In this document: piece by piece, positions 39,123-46,494 of the stretch
How positions within the stretch are numbered: position 1 is the stretch's first letter
Layout: every line of letters begins with the position of its first letter
DNA from: Variovorax sp. PBL-H6
Lineage (GTDB): Bacteria > Pseudomonadota > Gammaproteobacteria > Burkholderiales > Burkholderiaceae_C
Reading direction: 5' to 3'
Assembly (NCBI RefSeq): GCF_901827155.1
Contig: NZ_LR594659.1
Coordinates: forward strand, 1,426,001 to 1,490,000
Length of the DNA stretch: 64,000 bases
Notes under the pieces: model-generated
Told to the model about the DNA's origin: nothing
The model's database searches: none
Seen by the model: the letters and a program-made list of their open reading frames with translations, nothing else
Made by a program: the position numbers and the translations under genes

Positions 39123-39854
39123 ATGCTAAGGACAATCGATACCGCCGAGCGCCCCGAGCCGGACGCCGGGGATGAGGGCACGCCCGTTTCCGTGAAGATC
39201 CGCGAGCGCCTGCTGGCCGCGCGCAAGCGCTTCAATGCCAACGACAACATCGCCGAGTTCATCGAGCCCGGCGAGCTCGAGGGGCTGCTCGACGAGGTCG
39301 AACACAAGATGAAGGACGTGCTCGAGGCGCTGGTGATCGACCTCGACAACGACCACAACACCGAGAACACTGCGCGCCGTGTCGCCAAGATGTACCTGAA
39401 CGAGGTGTTCAGGGGCCGCTACGTGGCCCAGCCTCCGCTCACCGAATTCCCCAACGCCGAGCATCTGAACGAGCTCATGATCGTCGGTCCGATCACGGTG
39501 CGCAGCGCCTGCTCGCATCATTTCTGCCCGATCATCGGCAAGCTCTGGATCGGCGTGATGCCCAACGAGAAGACCAACGTCATCGGCCTGTCGAAGTACG
39601 CACGGCTGGCGGAGTGGGTCATGAGCCGTCCCCAGATCCAGGAGGAAGCCGTGGTCCAGCTGGCCGACCTGATCCAGGAGCGCACGCAGCCCGACGGGCT
39701 GGCCCTGGTGATGGAGGCCGAGCACTTCTGCATGCAGTGGCGCGGCGTCAAGGAGATGGACAGCAAGATGATCAACTCCGTGATGCGCGGCGTCTTCCTC
39801 AAGGATCCCAATTTGCGTCGAGAATTTCTTGCGCTGATTCCCCGCCGGAGCTAA
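39123..39854 (+). CDS. folE: GTP cyclohydrolase I
   Basis: 243 residues. It converts GTP to 7,8-dihydroneopterin triphosphate. The active site is recognisable as SACSHHFCPIIGKLWIG near 125 (Cys and His bind zinc) and MQWRGVKEMDS near 205. The C-terminal half is highly conserved; the first 40 residues are variable. It is preceded by nudB, the next enzyme of the pathway, and followed after 5 bases by a BLUF protein gene. Confidence 0.95.
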   Translation: MLRTIDTAERPEPDAGDEGTPVSVKIRERLLAARKRFNANDNIAEFIEPGELEGLLDEVEHKMKDVLEALVIDLDNDHNTENTARRVAKMYLNEVFRGRYVAQPPLTEFPNAEHLNELMIVGPITVRSACSHHFCPIIGKLWIGVMPNEKTNVIGLSKYARLAEWVMSRPQIQEEAVVQLADLIQERTQPDGLALVMEAEHFCMQWRGVKEMDSKMINSVMRGVFLKDPNLRREFLALIPRRS

Positions 39855-39859
39855 ACGCC

Positions 39860-40282
39860 ATGCTTGTACGCCTGCTTTATGTCAGCCGTGCCGTCGACAC
39901 CAGCCCCGATGCGGTGGAGGCGATCCTCGCGCAATCGCGCGCACACAACACAGCCTGCGGCATCACGGGCATCCTTTGCTACGGGGGCGGCGTGTTCCTG
40001 CAGGCCATCGAGGGTGGCCGCACGGCAATCAGCGAGCTCTACGGCCATATCCAGCGGGATCCCCGCCACAAGGACGTCGTGTTGCTGCACTACGAGGAGA
40101 TCTCGGAGCGCCGCTTCGGCGGCTGGACCATGGGACAGGTCAACCTGTCCAAACTCAACGTCTCCACGCTGCTCAAGTACTCGGAAAAGCCGGAACTGGA
40201 CCCGTATTCGGTGTCCGGCAAGGTTTCGCTTGCACTGCTCGAAGAGCTGATGGCGACCGCCGCCATCGTCGGGCGTCACTGA
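39860..40282 (+). CDS. BLUF-domain blue-light photoreceptor
   Basis: 140 residues, a short stand-alone BLUF protein. FAD-contact residues are all present: Tyr7 (LLYVSRA), Asn30 (RAHNTACGITGILCY), Gln48 (VFLQAIEG), and the WTMG segment near 94 corresponding to the Trp-x-Met of AppA. A C-terminal helical cap of about 40 residues follows. Blue light should switch the hydrogen bonding of Gln48 to flavin. There is no fused output domain, so it must act on a partner protein. It starts 5 bases after folE. Confidence 0.92.
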   Translation: MLVRLLYVSRAVDTSPDAVEAILAQSRAHNTACGITGILCYGGGVFLQAIEGGRTAISELYGHIQRDPRHKDVVLLHYEEISERRFGGWTMGQVNLSKLNVSTLLKYSEKPELDPYSVSGKVSLALLEELMATAAIVGRH

Positions 40283-40297
40283 GCGCGTCGCCGCGCG

Positions 40298-41128
40298 GTG
40301 TCCGCACTGCTGCTGGGCTGCGATTTCTCCAGTGCGCCGAATGCGCGCAAGCCCATCGTGCTCGCGGTCGGTTGCGCCATTCCAGGTGGCGTCAGCTTGC
40401 AAAGGCTCGAGCGTTTCGACTCACTGGGATCGTGGCGCGCTTGGCTGGCCAGCGAGCCTGCCTGGGTCGGCGCTTTCGACTTTCCCTTCGGTCTGCCGCG
40501 CGAATTGGTGGCGCATCTGGGATGGCCGATGGAGTGGCGCGCACTTATCGAGCACTATGCCGGTCTCGACCGCGCCCTGATCCGCGAGACTTTCGCGGCC
40601 TTCTGCGCGGCGCGGCCCCCCGGGGGCAAGTTCGCGCACCGCGCAACCGATGCACCAGCCGGCTCCAGCCCCTCCATGAAGTGGGTCAACCCGCCGGTGG
40701 CTTTCATGCTGCATGCCGGCGTGCCGCGGCTGCTGGAGGCCCGGGCGGCTCTGCCAGGCCTGCACGTGCCGGCAAGCGCCGCCGGGCGCATCGCGCTGGA
40801 GGGCTACCCGGGCCTCCTGGCGCGAGAGCTGATCGGGCGGCGCAGCTACAAGAGCGACGATTCGGCCTCCCAGACTGCTCCCCGGAGCGAAGCGCGTACG
40901 GAGCTGCTTGCCGCCCTCGAACGCGGTGCCACACGCCTTCGACTTAGGCTCATCGTGGCGGGGCCCGAACGCAACCAGCTGCTGGCCGACGCGCGTGGAG
41001 ATTGCCTTGATGCAGCGCTGTGCCTTGTACAGGCCGCCTGGGGAGTCGCCCGCTCTACGAGCGTCGGCCCCGGCTACGGATTGCCGGCGGCCATGGACCC
41101 GCTCGAAGGCTGGATTCTCACCGCCTGA
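40298..41128 (+). CDS. DUF429 domain-containing protein
   Basis: 276 residues from a GTG at 40298. An RNase H-like fold is suggested by LLLGCDFSSAPN with Asp near 9, WVGAFDFPFGLPREL near 59 and an ADARGDCLDAALCLVQAAW segment near 234 containing the last acidic residues. DUF429 proteins are predicted nucleases of unknown substrate. It lies 15 bases after the BLUF gene, so probably in the same transcript. Confidence 0.82.
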   Translation: MSALLLGCDFSSAPNARKPIVLAVGCAIPGGVSLQRLERFDSLGSWRAWLASEPAWVGAFDFPFGLPRELVAHLGWPMEWRALIEHYAGLDRALIRETFAAFCAARPPGGKFAHRATDAPAGSSPSMKWVNPPVAFMLHAGVPRLLEARAALPGLHVPASAAGRIALEGYPGLLARELIGRRSYKSDDSASQTAPRSEARTELLAALERGATRLRLRLIVAGPERNQLLADARGDCLDAALCLVQAAWGVARSTSVGPGYGLPAAMDPLEGWILTA

Positions 41129-41169
41129 AGCTCCACGTCTCTCGAGGATGGAGCGCTGCTCAGTTCAAC

Positions 41170-41199
41170 AAAAAAGCCCAGCTCTCGCCGGGCCTTTTT
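41170..41199. terminator. Bidirectional terminator between DUF429 and ferritin-like genes
   Basis: AAAAAAGCCC and GGGCCTTTTT flank a 10-base loop; the stem GCCC/GGGC with A and T runs on either side works in both directions. It lies exactly between two convergent genes. Confidence 0.8.
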
Positions 41200-41224
41200 G
41201 CTGGCGTGCGCTCCGCACGCGATC

Positions 41225-41767
41225 TCATTCGAGCCAGTCCTTGAGCTCGTCGGCATGCTCTTCTTCATCCGTCAGGATCTCCTCAAGCATGCGCCGGGTA
41301 GTGGGGTCCTTGTCGCCGACCAGCGAGATCATCTGCCGGTAGGTCTCGATGGCAATGCGCTCGGCCACAAGGTTGGCGCGCACCATGGCCTGCAGGTCCT
41401 TTGATTCATCGTATTGGGCGTGGCTGCGCTCGCGCAGCGTCTGCGGGTTGAAGTCGGGCTCCCCGCCCAGCTGCACGATCCGTTCCGCGATCTTGTCCGC
41501 ATGGGCCGACTCTTCGTTGGCGTGCACCAGGAACTCGTCGGCAATCGGCGGCGAGGCCTGACCGCTCGCGGTGAAGTAGTGACGCTTGTAGCGCAGCACG
41601 CAGACGAGCTCGGTCGCCAGCGCGTCGTTGAGCAGGCGCACGATGTCGTCTCGCCAGGGCCCGTAGCCCGGCGTCACTGCACCCTCATCGAGGCTTTGGG
41701 AAGCCGCGTCGATCTTCGCTTGGTCCAGTACCAGGCGCTGGGGCATCTTGGCCGGTATGTTCGTCAT
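41225..41767 (-). CDS. Ferritin-like diiron protein (bacterioferritin/Dps type)
   Basis: 180 residues from ATG 41767 with AAAGGAA before it. Four-helix ferritin-like fold: Glu in DALATELVCVL near 52, the EExxH in HANEESAHADKI near 83, Glu in VAERIAIETY near 136 and the second EExxH in DEEEHADELKD near 170. These six ligands make a diiron site. It likely oxidises and stores iron or detoxifies peroxide. It overlaps the 42264 gene stop by 4 bases, in a group with YqjD/YqjE-type proteins. Confidence 0.85.
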   Translation of the reverse strand: MTNIPAKMPQRLVLDQAKIDAASQSLDEGAVTPGYGPWRDDIVRLLNDALATELVCVLRYKRHYFTASGQASPPIADEFLVHANEESAHADKIAERIVQLGGEPDFNPQTLRERSHAQYDESKDLQAMVRANLVAERIAIETYRQMISLVGDKDPTTRRMLEEILTDEEEHADELKDWLE

Positions 41768-42264
41768 GGGAATTCCTTTCGTGCGGGAGTGTCCGGGTTC
41801 TTGTGCATCAGCGTGGTCACGAGGTCGGCCACGTCGGATGTCTTGAGCACCGCGGCGATCACTGCAGTGATGGACAGCAGGCGCCACGGTCTGATCAGCA
41901 CGATCAGCGCCCCCGTCCCCGCCGCGGCGGCAATGAGCTTGACCGGCTGTTCGCGCGCATAACGCTCGATCAAGGGACGGGCGAGCTGTCCAGCCGCGTT
42001 GGCCGGATGGCGGCGCCACCATCGCTGCACCACGTTGCGCGCCATCGAGGCCCAGGCTACGCGGTCGATGAAGGTTTCGCGCGCTGTGCCTTGTGCAACC
42101 GGTTCACCGACCGGCTCCCGGCCGTTGTACGCGCGATGTCCGCGGCCCTGCAGCTGCGCGACGAGCGCACGGCGTGAAATGGCGAGCCGCTCCTGCGGCG
42201 TCAGGCTCTCGCGCTCAGTCGGCACTGGCGTCTCCCGCAGCATGGAGGGCATGGATATCCGCAT
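41764..42264 (-). CDS. Hypothetical membrane-associated protein
   Basis: 166 residues from ATG 42264; alternatives at 42252 and 42243 are in frame and none has a strong ribosome site. The N-terminal 100 residues are basic and hydrophilic; a hydrophobic segment lies near 108-140 (KLIAAAAGTGALIVLIRPW and SITAVIAAVL). The position behind DUF883 and holin-like genes recalls YqjK of E. coli, but sequence similarity is not evident. It overlaps its upstream neighbour by up to 50 bases. Confidence 0.65.
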   Translation of the reverse strand: MRISMPSMLRETPVPTERESLTPQERLAISRRALVAQLQGRGHRAYNGREPVGEPVAQGTARETFIDRVAWASMARNVVQRWWRRHPANAAGQLARPLIERYAREQPVKLIAAAAGTGALIVLIRPWRLLSITAVIAAVLKTSDVADLVTTLMHKNPDTPARKEFP

Positions 42265-42595
42265 CTACCTGAGCCCGCAAGTCGTTGAATCCGTGGAATT
42301 CGATGGGACGCGCAGCGACATACCCCGCGATCAGCGCAATGGCCGCTGAGACGCCGGGGACCGCGACCAATACCCAATGAAACCCTCCCTGGACGACGCC
42401 GAGCATGATGGCCGTCCCGGTGAGGCCAAGGGCCAGCATGCCCGCGACTGCGGCAAGGACACCGGCGACAAGACGCCCTATCAGGCCCTTGGTGGCCTCT
42501 GCCGCCTCGAGCCTGAGCAGCGCTGCGTAGTTCGAGGCATGTTCGACGAAGAGCTCTGGATGCCTGAGCACCGTGGAGAAAATGGGATGCAACAT
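42215..42595 (-). CDS. Phage-holin-family / YqjE-like membrane protein
   Basis: 126 residues. Two transmembrane helices at about 42-68 and 72-95 (VAGVLAAVAGMLALGLTGTA, WVLVAVPGVSAAIALIAGYV), preceded by an amphipathic helix (SNYAALLRLEAAEATKGL). This is the YqjE/DUF1469 pattern, often named phage holin family, though no phage genes are near. It is likely part of an inner-membrane stress module with DUF883. Confidence 0.82.
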   Translation of the reverse strand: MLHPIFSTVLRHPELFVEHASNYAALLRLEAAEATKGLIGRLVAGVLAAVAGMLALGLTGTAIMLGVVQGGFHWVLVAVPGVSAAIALIAGYVAARPIEFHGFNDLRAQVDADIHALHAAGDASAD

Positions 42596-42630
42596 GGTGC
42601 GGCAGGCGGCGCGGGCGAGGCGGCTTCAGT

Positions 42631-43005
42631 TCAATAGTCGTCCCGGCTGCGGCGGCTGGCGAGCACGATAAGCGCAGTGATGACGGCGCCTGCGGCGGCG
42701 GCGACGAGCACCGATCGGACTGGTTGGTCCGCAATGTACCGGCCCGTCACGTCCGCCGCCTGTTCCAGGCGGCGCTGGGCGCGGGCGCTGGTCGTCGAAG
42801 CCGCGTCCAGGCCGCGCTGCACGGCTTGCTGCACGCGCGCAGCGAGTTGCTCGACGGTGGGTTCGGCCTCGCGGCGCAGGTCGCGCACCTTCTCGCCGGC
42901 GGCGTTCACCGCGTTCTGGGCATAGGCGCGGGTGTTGTCGATCGCGTCGTTGGCAGTTTGACGTGCCTCTTCAGCCATTTGCGACGGGGTCTTGATCGTG
43001 CTCAT
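42631..43005 (-). CDS. DUF883 (YqjD/ElaB-like) tail-anchored protein
   Basis: 124 residues. A long helical, Ala/Gln/Arg-rich soluble part (about 1-90) is followed by a single C-terminal transmembrane helix (PVRSVLVAAAAGAVITALIV, about 95-116) and basic tail RRSRDDY. YqjD and ElaB in E. coli are RpoS-controlled inner-membrane proteins that bind ribosomes in stationary phase. AAGGA precedes the ATG. Upstream of the holin-like gene by 35 bases. Confidence 0.88.
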   Translation of the reverse strand: MSTIKTPSQMAEEARQTANDAIDNTRAYAQNAVNAAGEKVRDLRREAEPTVEQLAARVQQAVQRGLDAASTTSARAQRRLEQAADVTGRYIADQPVRSVLVAAAAGAVITALIVLASRRSRDDY

Positions 43006-43061
43006 GAGAAAAGTCCTTATGGGAGAAAAGTTGCGAGAGCCTGCTCATCGTAACGATGCAG

Positions 43062-43223
43062 TCATCGTCGCATCAAGCCCGCGATGAAACTGGCGAGCGC
43101 CAGCACGATGAAGATGATGAAGAGGATCTTGGCGATGCCCACCGCGCTGGCCGCGATGCCGCCGAAGCCGAACACCGCGGCGATCAGCGCGATGACCAGG
43201 AACACGACTGCGTAGTACAACAT
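43062..43223 (-). CDS. DUF1328 small membrane protein
   Basis: 53 residues, normal for the YtjA/DUF1328 family. Two transmembrane helices ([20 protein letters not shown] and [20 protein letters not shown]) joined by [16 protein letters not shown] lies at the correct distance before ATG 43223. Function unknown; commonly found with stress-response membrane proteins. It starts the series DUF1328, DUF883, YqjE-like, 42264 and ferritin-like, all on the same strand. Confidence 0.9.
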   Translation of the reverse strand: MLYYAVVFLVIALIAAVFGFGGIAASAVGIAKILFIIFIVLALASFIAGLMRR

Positions 43224-43406
43224 GCTGGACTCCTTTATTTTGGGCATGTCTCGTTGTGTGATCACGGCCTCTTCGCCTTGGCGAGGGCTTTGTCGAGAGC
43301 ATGGACTCAACAGTAAAGGACGGCTCTTCAAGACCCTGTCAGCAGCCGAGGCCTGGGGGCGTAGGAGAGGGCCGAATCGCGGTGGCCGCGCATGGGGGGG
43401 CTGCGC

Positions 43407-44780
43407 TCAGGCGAGCTGCCGGGCCAGGGAAGGCGTGGCCGCCGGGGGGGCGGTAGGCAAGCTGGCACTCAGGCGCGTCCCTTGGCCTGGCGTCGACGAG
43501 ATGGTCAGCTTGCCCTTGGCCGTTTCGACGCGATGCTGCATGCCTGCAAGGCCGTGGGAGGACACGCGCAGGGCCTGGAGATCGAAGCCCTTGCCGTTGT
43601 CGCTCACCTCCACAACCACGTGGTTGCCGTAGTTCTTCATCACGATGCTGGCTTCGGTCGCCTGCGCATACTTGCCGATGTTGGTCAGGCTCTCCTGCAC
43701 CATCCGATAGACCGTAAGCTGGTTGGCTTCGTCGAGAGTCACCGGCTCGAGCACCATCTCGATCTCGACCCCCGAGTGCTCCGCGAACTCGCGCCCGAGG
43801 ATCTCGAGCGAAGCGATGAGGCCGAGGTTGGCCAGAGAGGAAGGTCTCAGGTCCTCGATGATGCGGCGCTTGAGGGCGATACCGCTGTTGAGCAGTTCGT
43901 TCATGTGCTGCAATCGTTGTATCGCTTCCGGCGAATCGAGGAGGCGGGACTTCAGCCGTGCGACATCGAGCTTGGCAGCGGTCAGCAGAGAGCCCAGCTC
44001 GTCGTGCAGCTCGCGGGCCAGGAAGCCGCGCTCGGTCTCCCGCACCTCCTGCAAGTGGGTGGCGAGCTCGGCCAGGGTCGCGGTCCGCTCCCGCACCTCG
44101 TCCTCAAGGGCGTTGCGCTCGCGCTGCAAGGCTTCCTGCTGGCGTTCGCCGGCCGACCGCAGCGCATGCGTCTGGCGCAGGTAGAGATAGAAGGCGGCCA
44201 ATCCCGCGAGCGCCACCAGCCCGATGCCGATGCGGCCGAAGCGCAGCGACATCGTGATCTGTGCCTGCCCCCGCATCAGGGCTTCGTTGCTGAGAGCGAT
44301 CAGCTCGCTGGCCTGCTGCCGGATGGCTTCCATTTCCTCGCGGCCGACATCCGTGGTGATCACGAACTTCCAGGCATCGTCGTTGCCTTCTTGCCGCAAT
44401 CGCACGCTCATGTCGATCTCGGCAAGCTTGCGCGAAACATGTTTGGCGAGCTCGGTCAGCCGCGCGGCCTCGGCCGGGCGATGTGCGTAGAGCGACTGAA
44501 GCGCGGCCAACTGGCCATCGACCTTTTTCACAGCGCTGTCGTAAGGCTCGCGATAGCGCGCCTCTCCCGTCAACAAATAACCTCGCTGACCCGTTTCAGC
44601 ATCGACAATGCTCTGCAGCAGAAGATTGAGTGCGAGCCGTATGCGCTGCGCCTCGCTGACCTCGGTCAGTGCCTGGGTGGATTGCCTGTAGCCGGCCTCG
44701 TTGATGCCCACGAGCGCAAGCGCCGCGAGCATCGCGAGCGTGAGGCCGGCGGCCATCTTGGGGAAAGCTAACCAGCGCAT
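43407..44780 (-). CDS. Sensor histidine kinase with CHASE3 domain
   Basis: 457 residues from ATG 44780 (GGAG before it). The first transmembrane helix is at about 8-25, followed by a periplasmic CHASE3 domain (about 35-180; ETGQRGYLLTGEARYREPY is typical), second helix about 182-205, a coiled coil, then HisKA_3 with phospho-acceptor His in LARELHDELGS near 260, and an HATPase_c domain with VQESLTNIGKYA (N box) and VSDNGKGFD. This is the NarX/DegS class. It is divergent from a NarL-type regulator, its likely partner. The last ~20 residues are Ala/Pro-rich. Confidence 0.9.
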   Translation of the reverse strand: MRWLAFPKMAAGLTLAMLAALALVGINEAGYRQSTQALTEVSEAQRIRLALNLLLQSIVDAETGQRGYLLTGEARYREPYDSAVKKVDGQLAALQSLYAHRPAEAARLTELAKHVSRKLAEIDMSVRLRQEGNDDAWKFVITTDVGREEMEAIRQQASELIALSNEALMRGQAQITMSLRFGRIGIGLVALAGLAAFYLYLRQTHALRSAGERQQEALQRERNALEDEVRERTATLAELATHLQEVRETERGFLARELHDELGSLLTAAKLDVARLKSRLLDSPEAIQRLQHMNELLNSGIALKRRIIEDLRPSSLANLGLIASLEILGREFAEHSGVEIEMVLEPVTLDEANQLTVYRMVQESLTNIGKYAQATEASIVMKNYGNHVVVEVSDNGKGFDLQALRVSSHGLAGMQHRVETAKGKLTISSTPGQGTRLSASLPTAPPAATPSLARQLA

Positions 44781-44884
44781 GGGGTCTCCGAAGGACGCGA
44801 GCAGTTCAAATTCAGGAATAATCGGCGACCAGGGGGCAGTTTGCTGCGACGCAAAAGGCCGCGACACGACAAAGAAGGTACCAG

Positions 44885-45517
44885 ATGATCAAAATCGGAA
44901 TTGTGGATGACCATGCCATCGTGCGCTCCGGCCTGCGCCAGTTCTTCTCGGAGCACGTCGATCTGCGCGTGGTCGGGGAGGCCGCGAGCGGGCGCGAGGC
45001 GATCGAGCTCGTGCGCACCACGGAGCTGGACGTGCTGGTGATGGACCTGTCGATGCCCGGCCAAAGCGGCATCGATGCGCTGGCGATGATCCGCGCCAAG
45101 GCACCGGACGTCGGCATCCTCATCCTCAGCGGATACCCCGAGGAGCACTACGCGATGAACCTGATCCGGCAGGGCGCGAGCGGCTACCTCAACAAGGAAT
45201 GCGATCCGAAAGAGATCGTGGATGCCATTCGCACCATCTCGCTGGGCCGCCGCTACATCACGCAAGCCGTGGCCGAGTTGCTCGCTCGGCAGCTCGACCG
45301 CAAGGACGACGCGGCCCCGCACGAGCAGCTGTCCGAACGCGAGTTCCAGGTCTTCCTGAAGCTTGCCAAGGGCGAGACGGCGGGGGATATTGCCAAGACC
45401 CTGTCGCTCTCGGTCAAGACGGTCAGCACCTACCGCACGCGGCTCATGGAGAAGATGAACCTCTCCTCCAACAGCGATCTCACGTATTACGCGCTGAAGA
45501 ACAAGCTGATCGATTGA
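44885..45517 (+). CDS. NarL/LuxR-family response regulator
   Basis: 210 residues. The receiver has acidic pocket DD (8-9), phospho-acceptor Asp54 in VMDLSMPG, and Lys in YLNKECDP near 105. The LuxR-type HTH is C-terminal (LSEREFQVFLKLAKGETAGD; SVKTVSTYRTRLMEKM, about 143-205). Transcribed away from the CHASE3 kinase across a 104-base gap; together they should form a two-component system. Target genes are not identified, although the membrane-stress group nearby is an obvious candidate. Confidence 0.93.
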   Translation: MIKIGIVDDHAIVRSGLRQFFSEHVDLRVVGEAASGREAIELVRTTELDVLVMDLSMPGQSGIDALAMIRAKAPDVGILILSGYPEEHYAMNLIRQGASGYLNKECDPKEIVDAIRTISLGRRYITQAVAELLARQLDRKDDAAPHEQLSEREFQVFLKLAKGETAGDIAKTLSLSVKTVSTYRTRLMEKMNLSSNSDLTYYALKNKLID

Positions 45518-45591
45518 GACGGGGAAGGTGCCCTCGCAGGGGCGGGGGCGCCGCATCGGCGGGGCCACGAGCTTGACCGGGTTGCGCGGCT

Positions 45592-45996
45592 TCAGCTCGA
45601 ACCCGAGGTCTGCCGCAGCGTCGAGGCCTGCTCGATGCAGAAGTCGATCAGCGCATCGATCTCGTTCGACTTGTCAAAAACCGCATCCACGCCGAACTGG
45701 GCGCAGCGCTTGCGGATGTCGGGTGTGGCGTAATTGCTGAGAACCACGATCTTCTGATGGGGCCGCCGCTTGCTGACCGCCTGCAACACGCCCAGGCCAC
45801 TGCCTTGCTTGAGAAACAGGTCGACGATGGCCAGTTCCCACTGTTCGCCGTTCTCCGCCAACCAGCGGACAGCCTCCGCCTCGGTTTCGGCGAAACCGAC
45901 GGCCGAAATGCACGTGAGTTCTTCCAGAGTGCCGACGAGGTTCTCGCGGATCGTGACGTTGTCTTCGACGATGTAGGTTTTCAATCTGAGGTCCAT
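45592..45996 (-). CDS. Single-domain response regulator (receiver only)
   Basis: 134 residues consisting only of a receiver: acidic Glu11/Asp12, phospho-acceptor Asp59 in AIVDLFLKQG, Ser in VVLSNYAT and Lys in VFDKSNEID. There is no output domain, so it may act through protein contact or as a phosphate sink for the neighbouring kinase. Convergent with the NarL-type gene and 74 bases from it. Confidence 0.88.
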   Translation of the reverse strand: MDLRLKTYIVEDNVTIRENLVGTLEELTCISAVGFAETEAEAVRWLAENGEQWELAIVDLFLKQGSGLGVLQAVSKRRPHQKIVVLSNYATPDIRKRCAQFGVDAVFDKSNEIDALIDFCIEQASTLRQTSGSS

Positions 45997-46287
45997 GGAG
46001 AACCGCGCGTCTGCCTGGAATGAAACTTCGCGACCTTAGCGGATGATTGCGACGAACGCCAGTTTGTAAGTGTTGCTACGAATGACCGAACAGGATCATG
46101 CCGCCTGCGAGCGCATCCGGCTGTAGGTCTGTTCTTACGAGTTCTGTGGTCTGAGTGCCCGTAGGCGGTGCCGCACAGCCGCTGCTGTCGAGCGCCGACC
46201 CTCGCGCGAAGCCGCGCCTATTACGCTTGGTCGCAATCGAGCTGCAGCGCTCCTGCCGCAGCCTCGAGTTCCTGACAGGTGGCCAAG

Positions 46288-46494
46288 ATGAAGATGATCT
46301 GGAACTACGGGGTGGTCAGCCTGTTGACTTTGGCCGCCGCTGCAGTGGTGGCGCTCGGGGAACCCGCGAGCGCCGAGTTGAAGGTCGTCGAGGCCGCCAC
46401 CGCCGCCGCATTCGTGGGAATCACTGCGTTGCCTGGCCTCGCCTTGCCCGCCTCCATCAACTCGGCGCCAGAGCGAAAGACGACCGTGCCGTGA
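46288..46494 (+). CDS. Small hypothetical membrane/secreted protein
   Basis: 68 residues from ATG 46288 (GTG 46279 also in frame). Two hydrophobic segments (about 5-27, [17 protein letters not shown]; and about 36-54, ATAAAFVGITALPGLALP). No family recognised. Its stop overlaps the GTG of the AsmA gene by 4 bases, so if real it is coupled to asmA-like translation. It follows a 291-base gap (45997-46287) in which I find no gene or clear promoter. Confidence 0.5.
   Translation: MKMIWNYGVVSLLTLAAAAVVALGEPASAELKVVEAATAAAFVGITALPGLALPASINSAPERKTTVP

Noticed and set aside
39614..39859. An N-terminal extension of the BLUF protein
   Set aside because: The open frame continues upstream, but that part overlaps folE in another frame and is non-conserved; ATG 39860 gives the standard BLUF start.
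42215..42595. Prophage, because the product falls in the phage holin family
   Set aside because: There is no endolysin, integrase, capsid or tail gene nearby. The protein fits the chromosomal YqjE family in a conserved DUF883 setting.
45997..46287. A gene or small RNA in the 291-base gap
   Set aside because: No frame with good codon use, no hairpin followed by T tract and no clear promoter pair was found; left unannotated.
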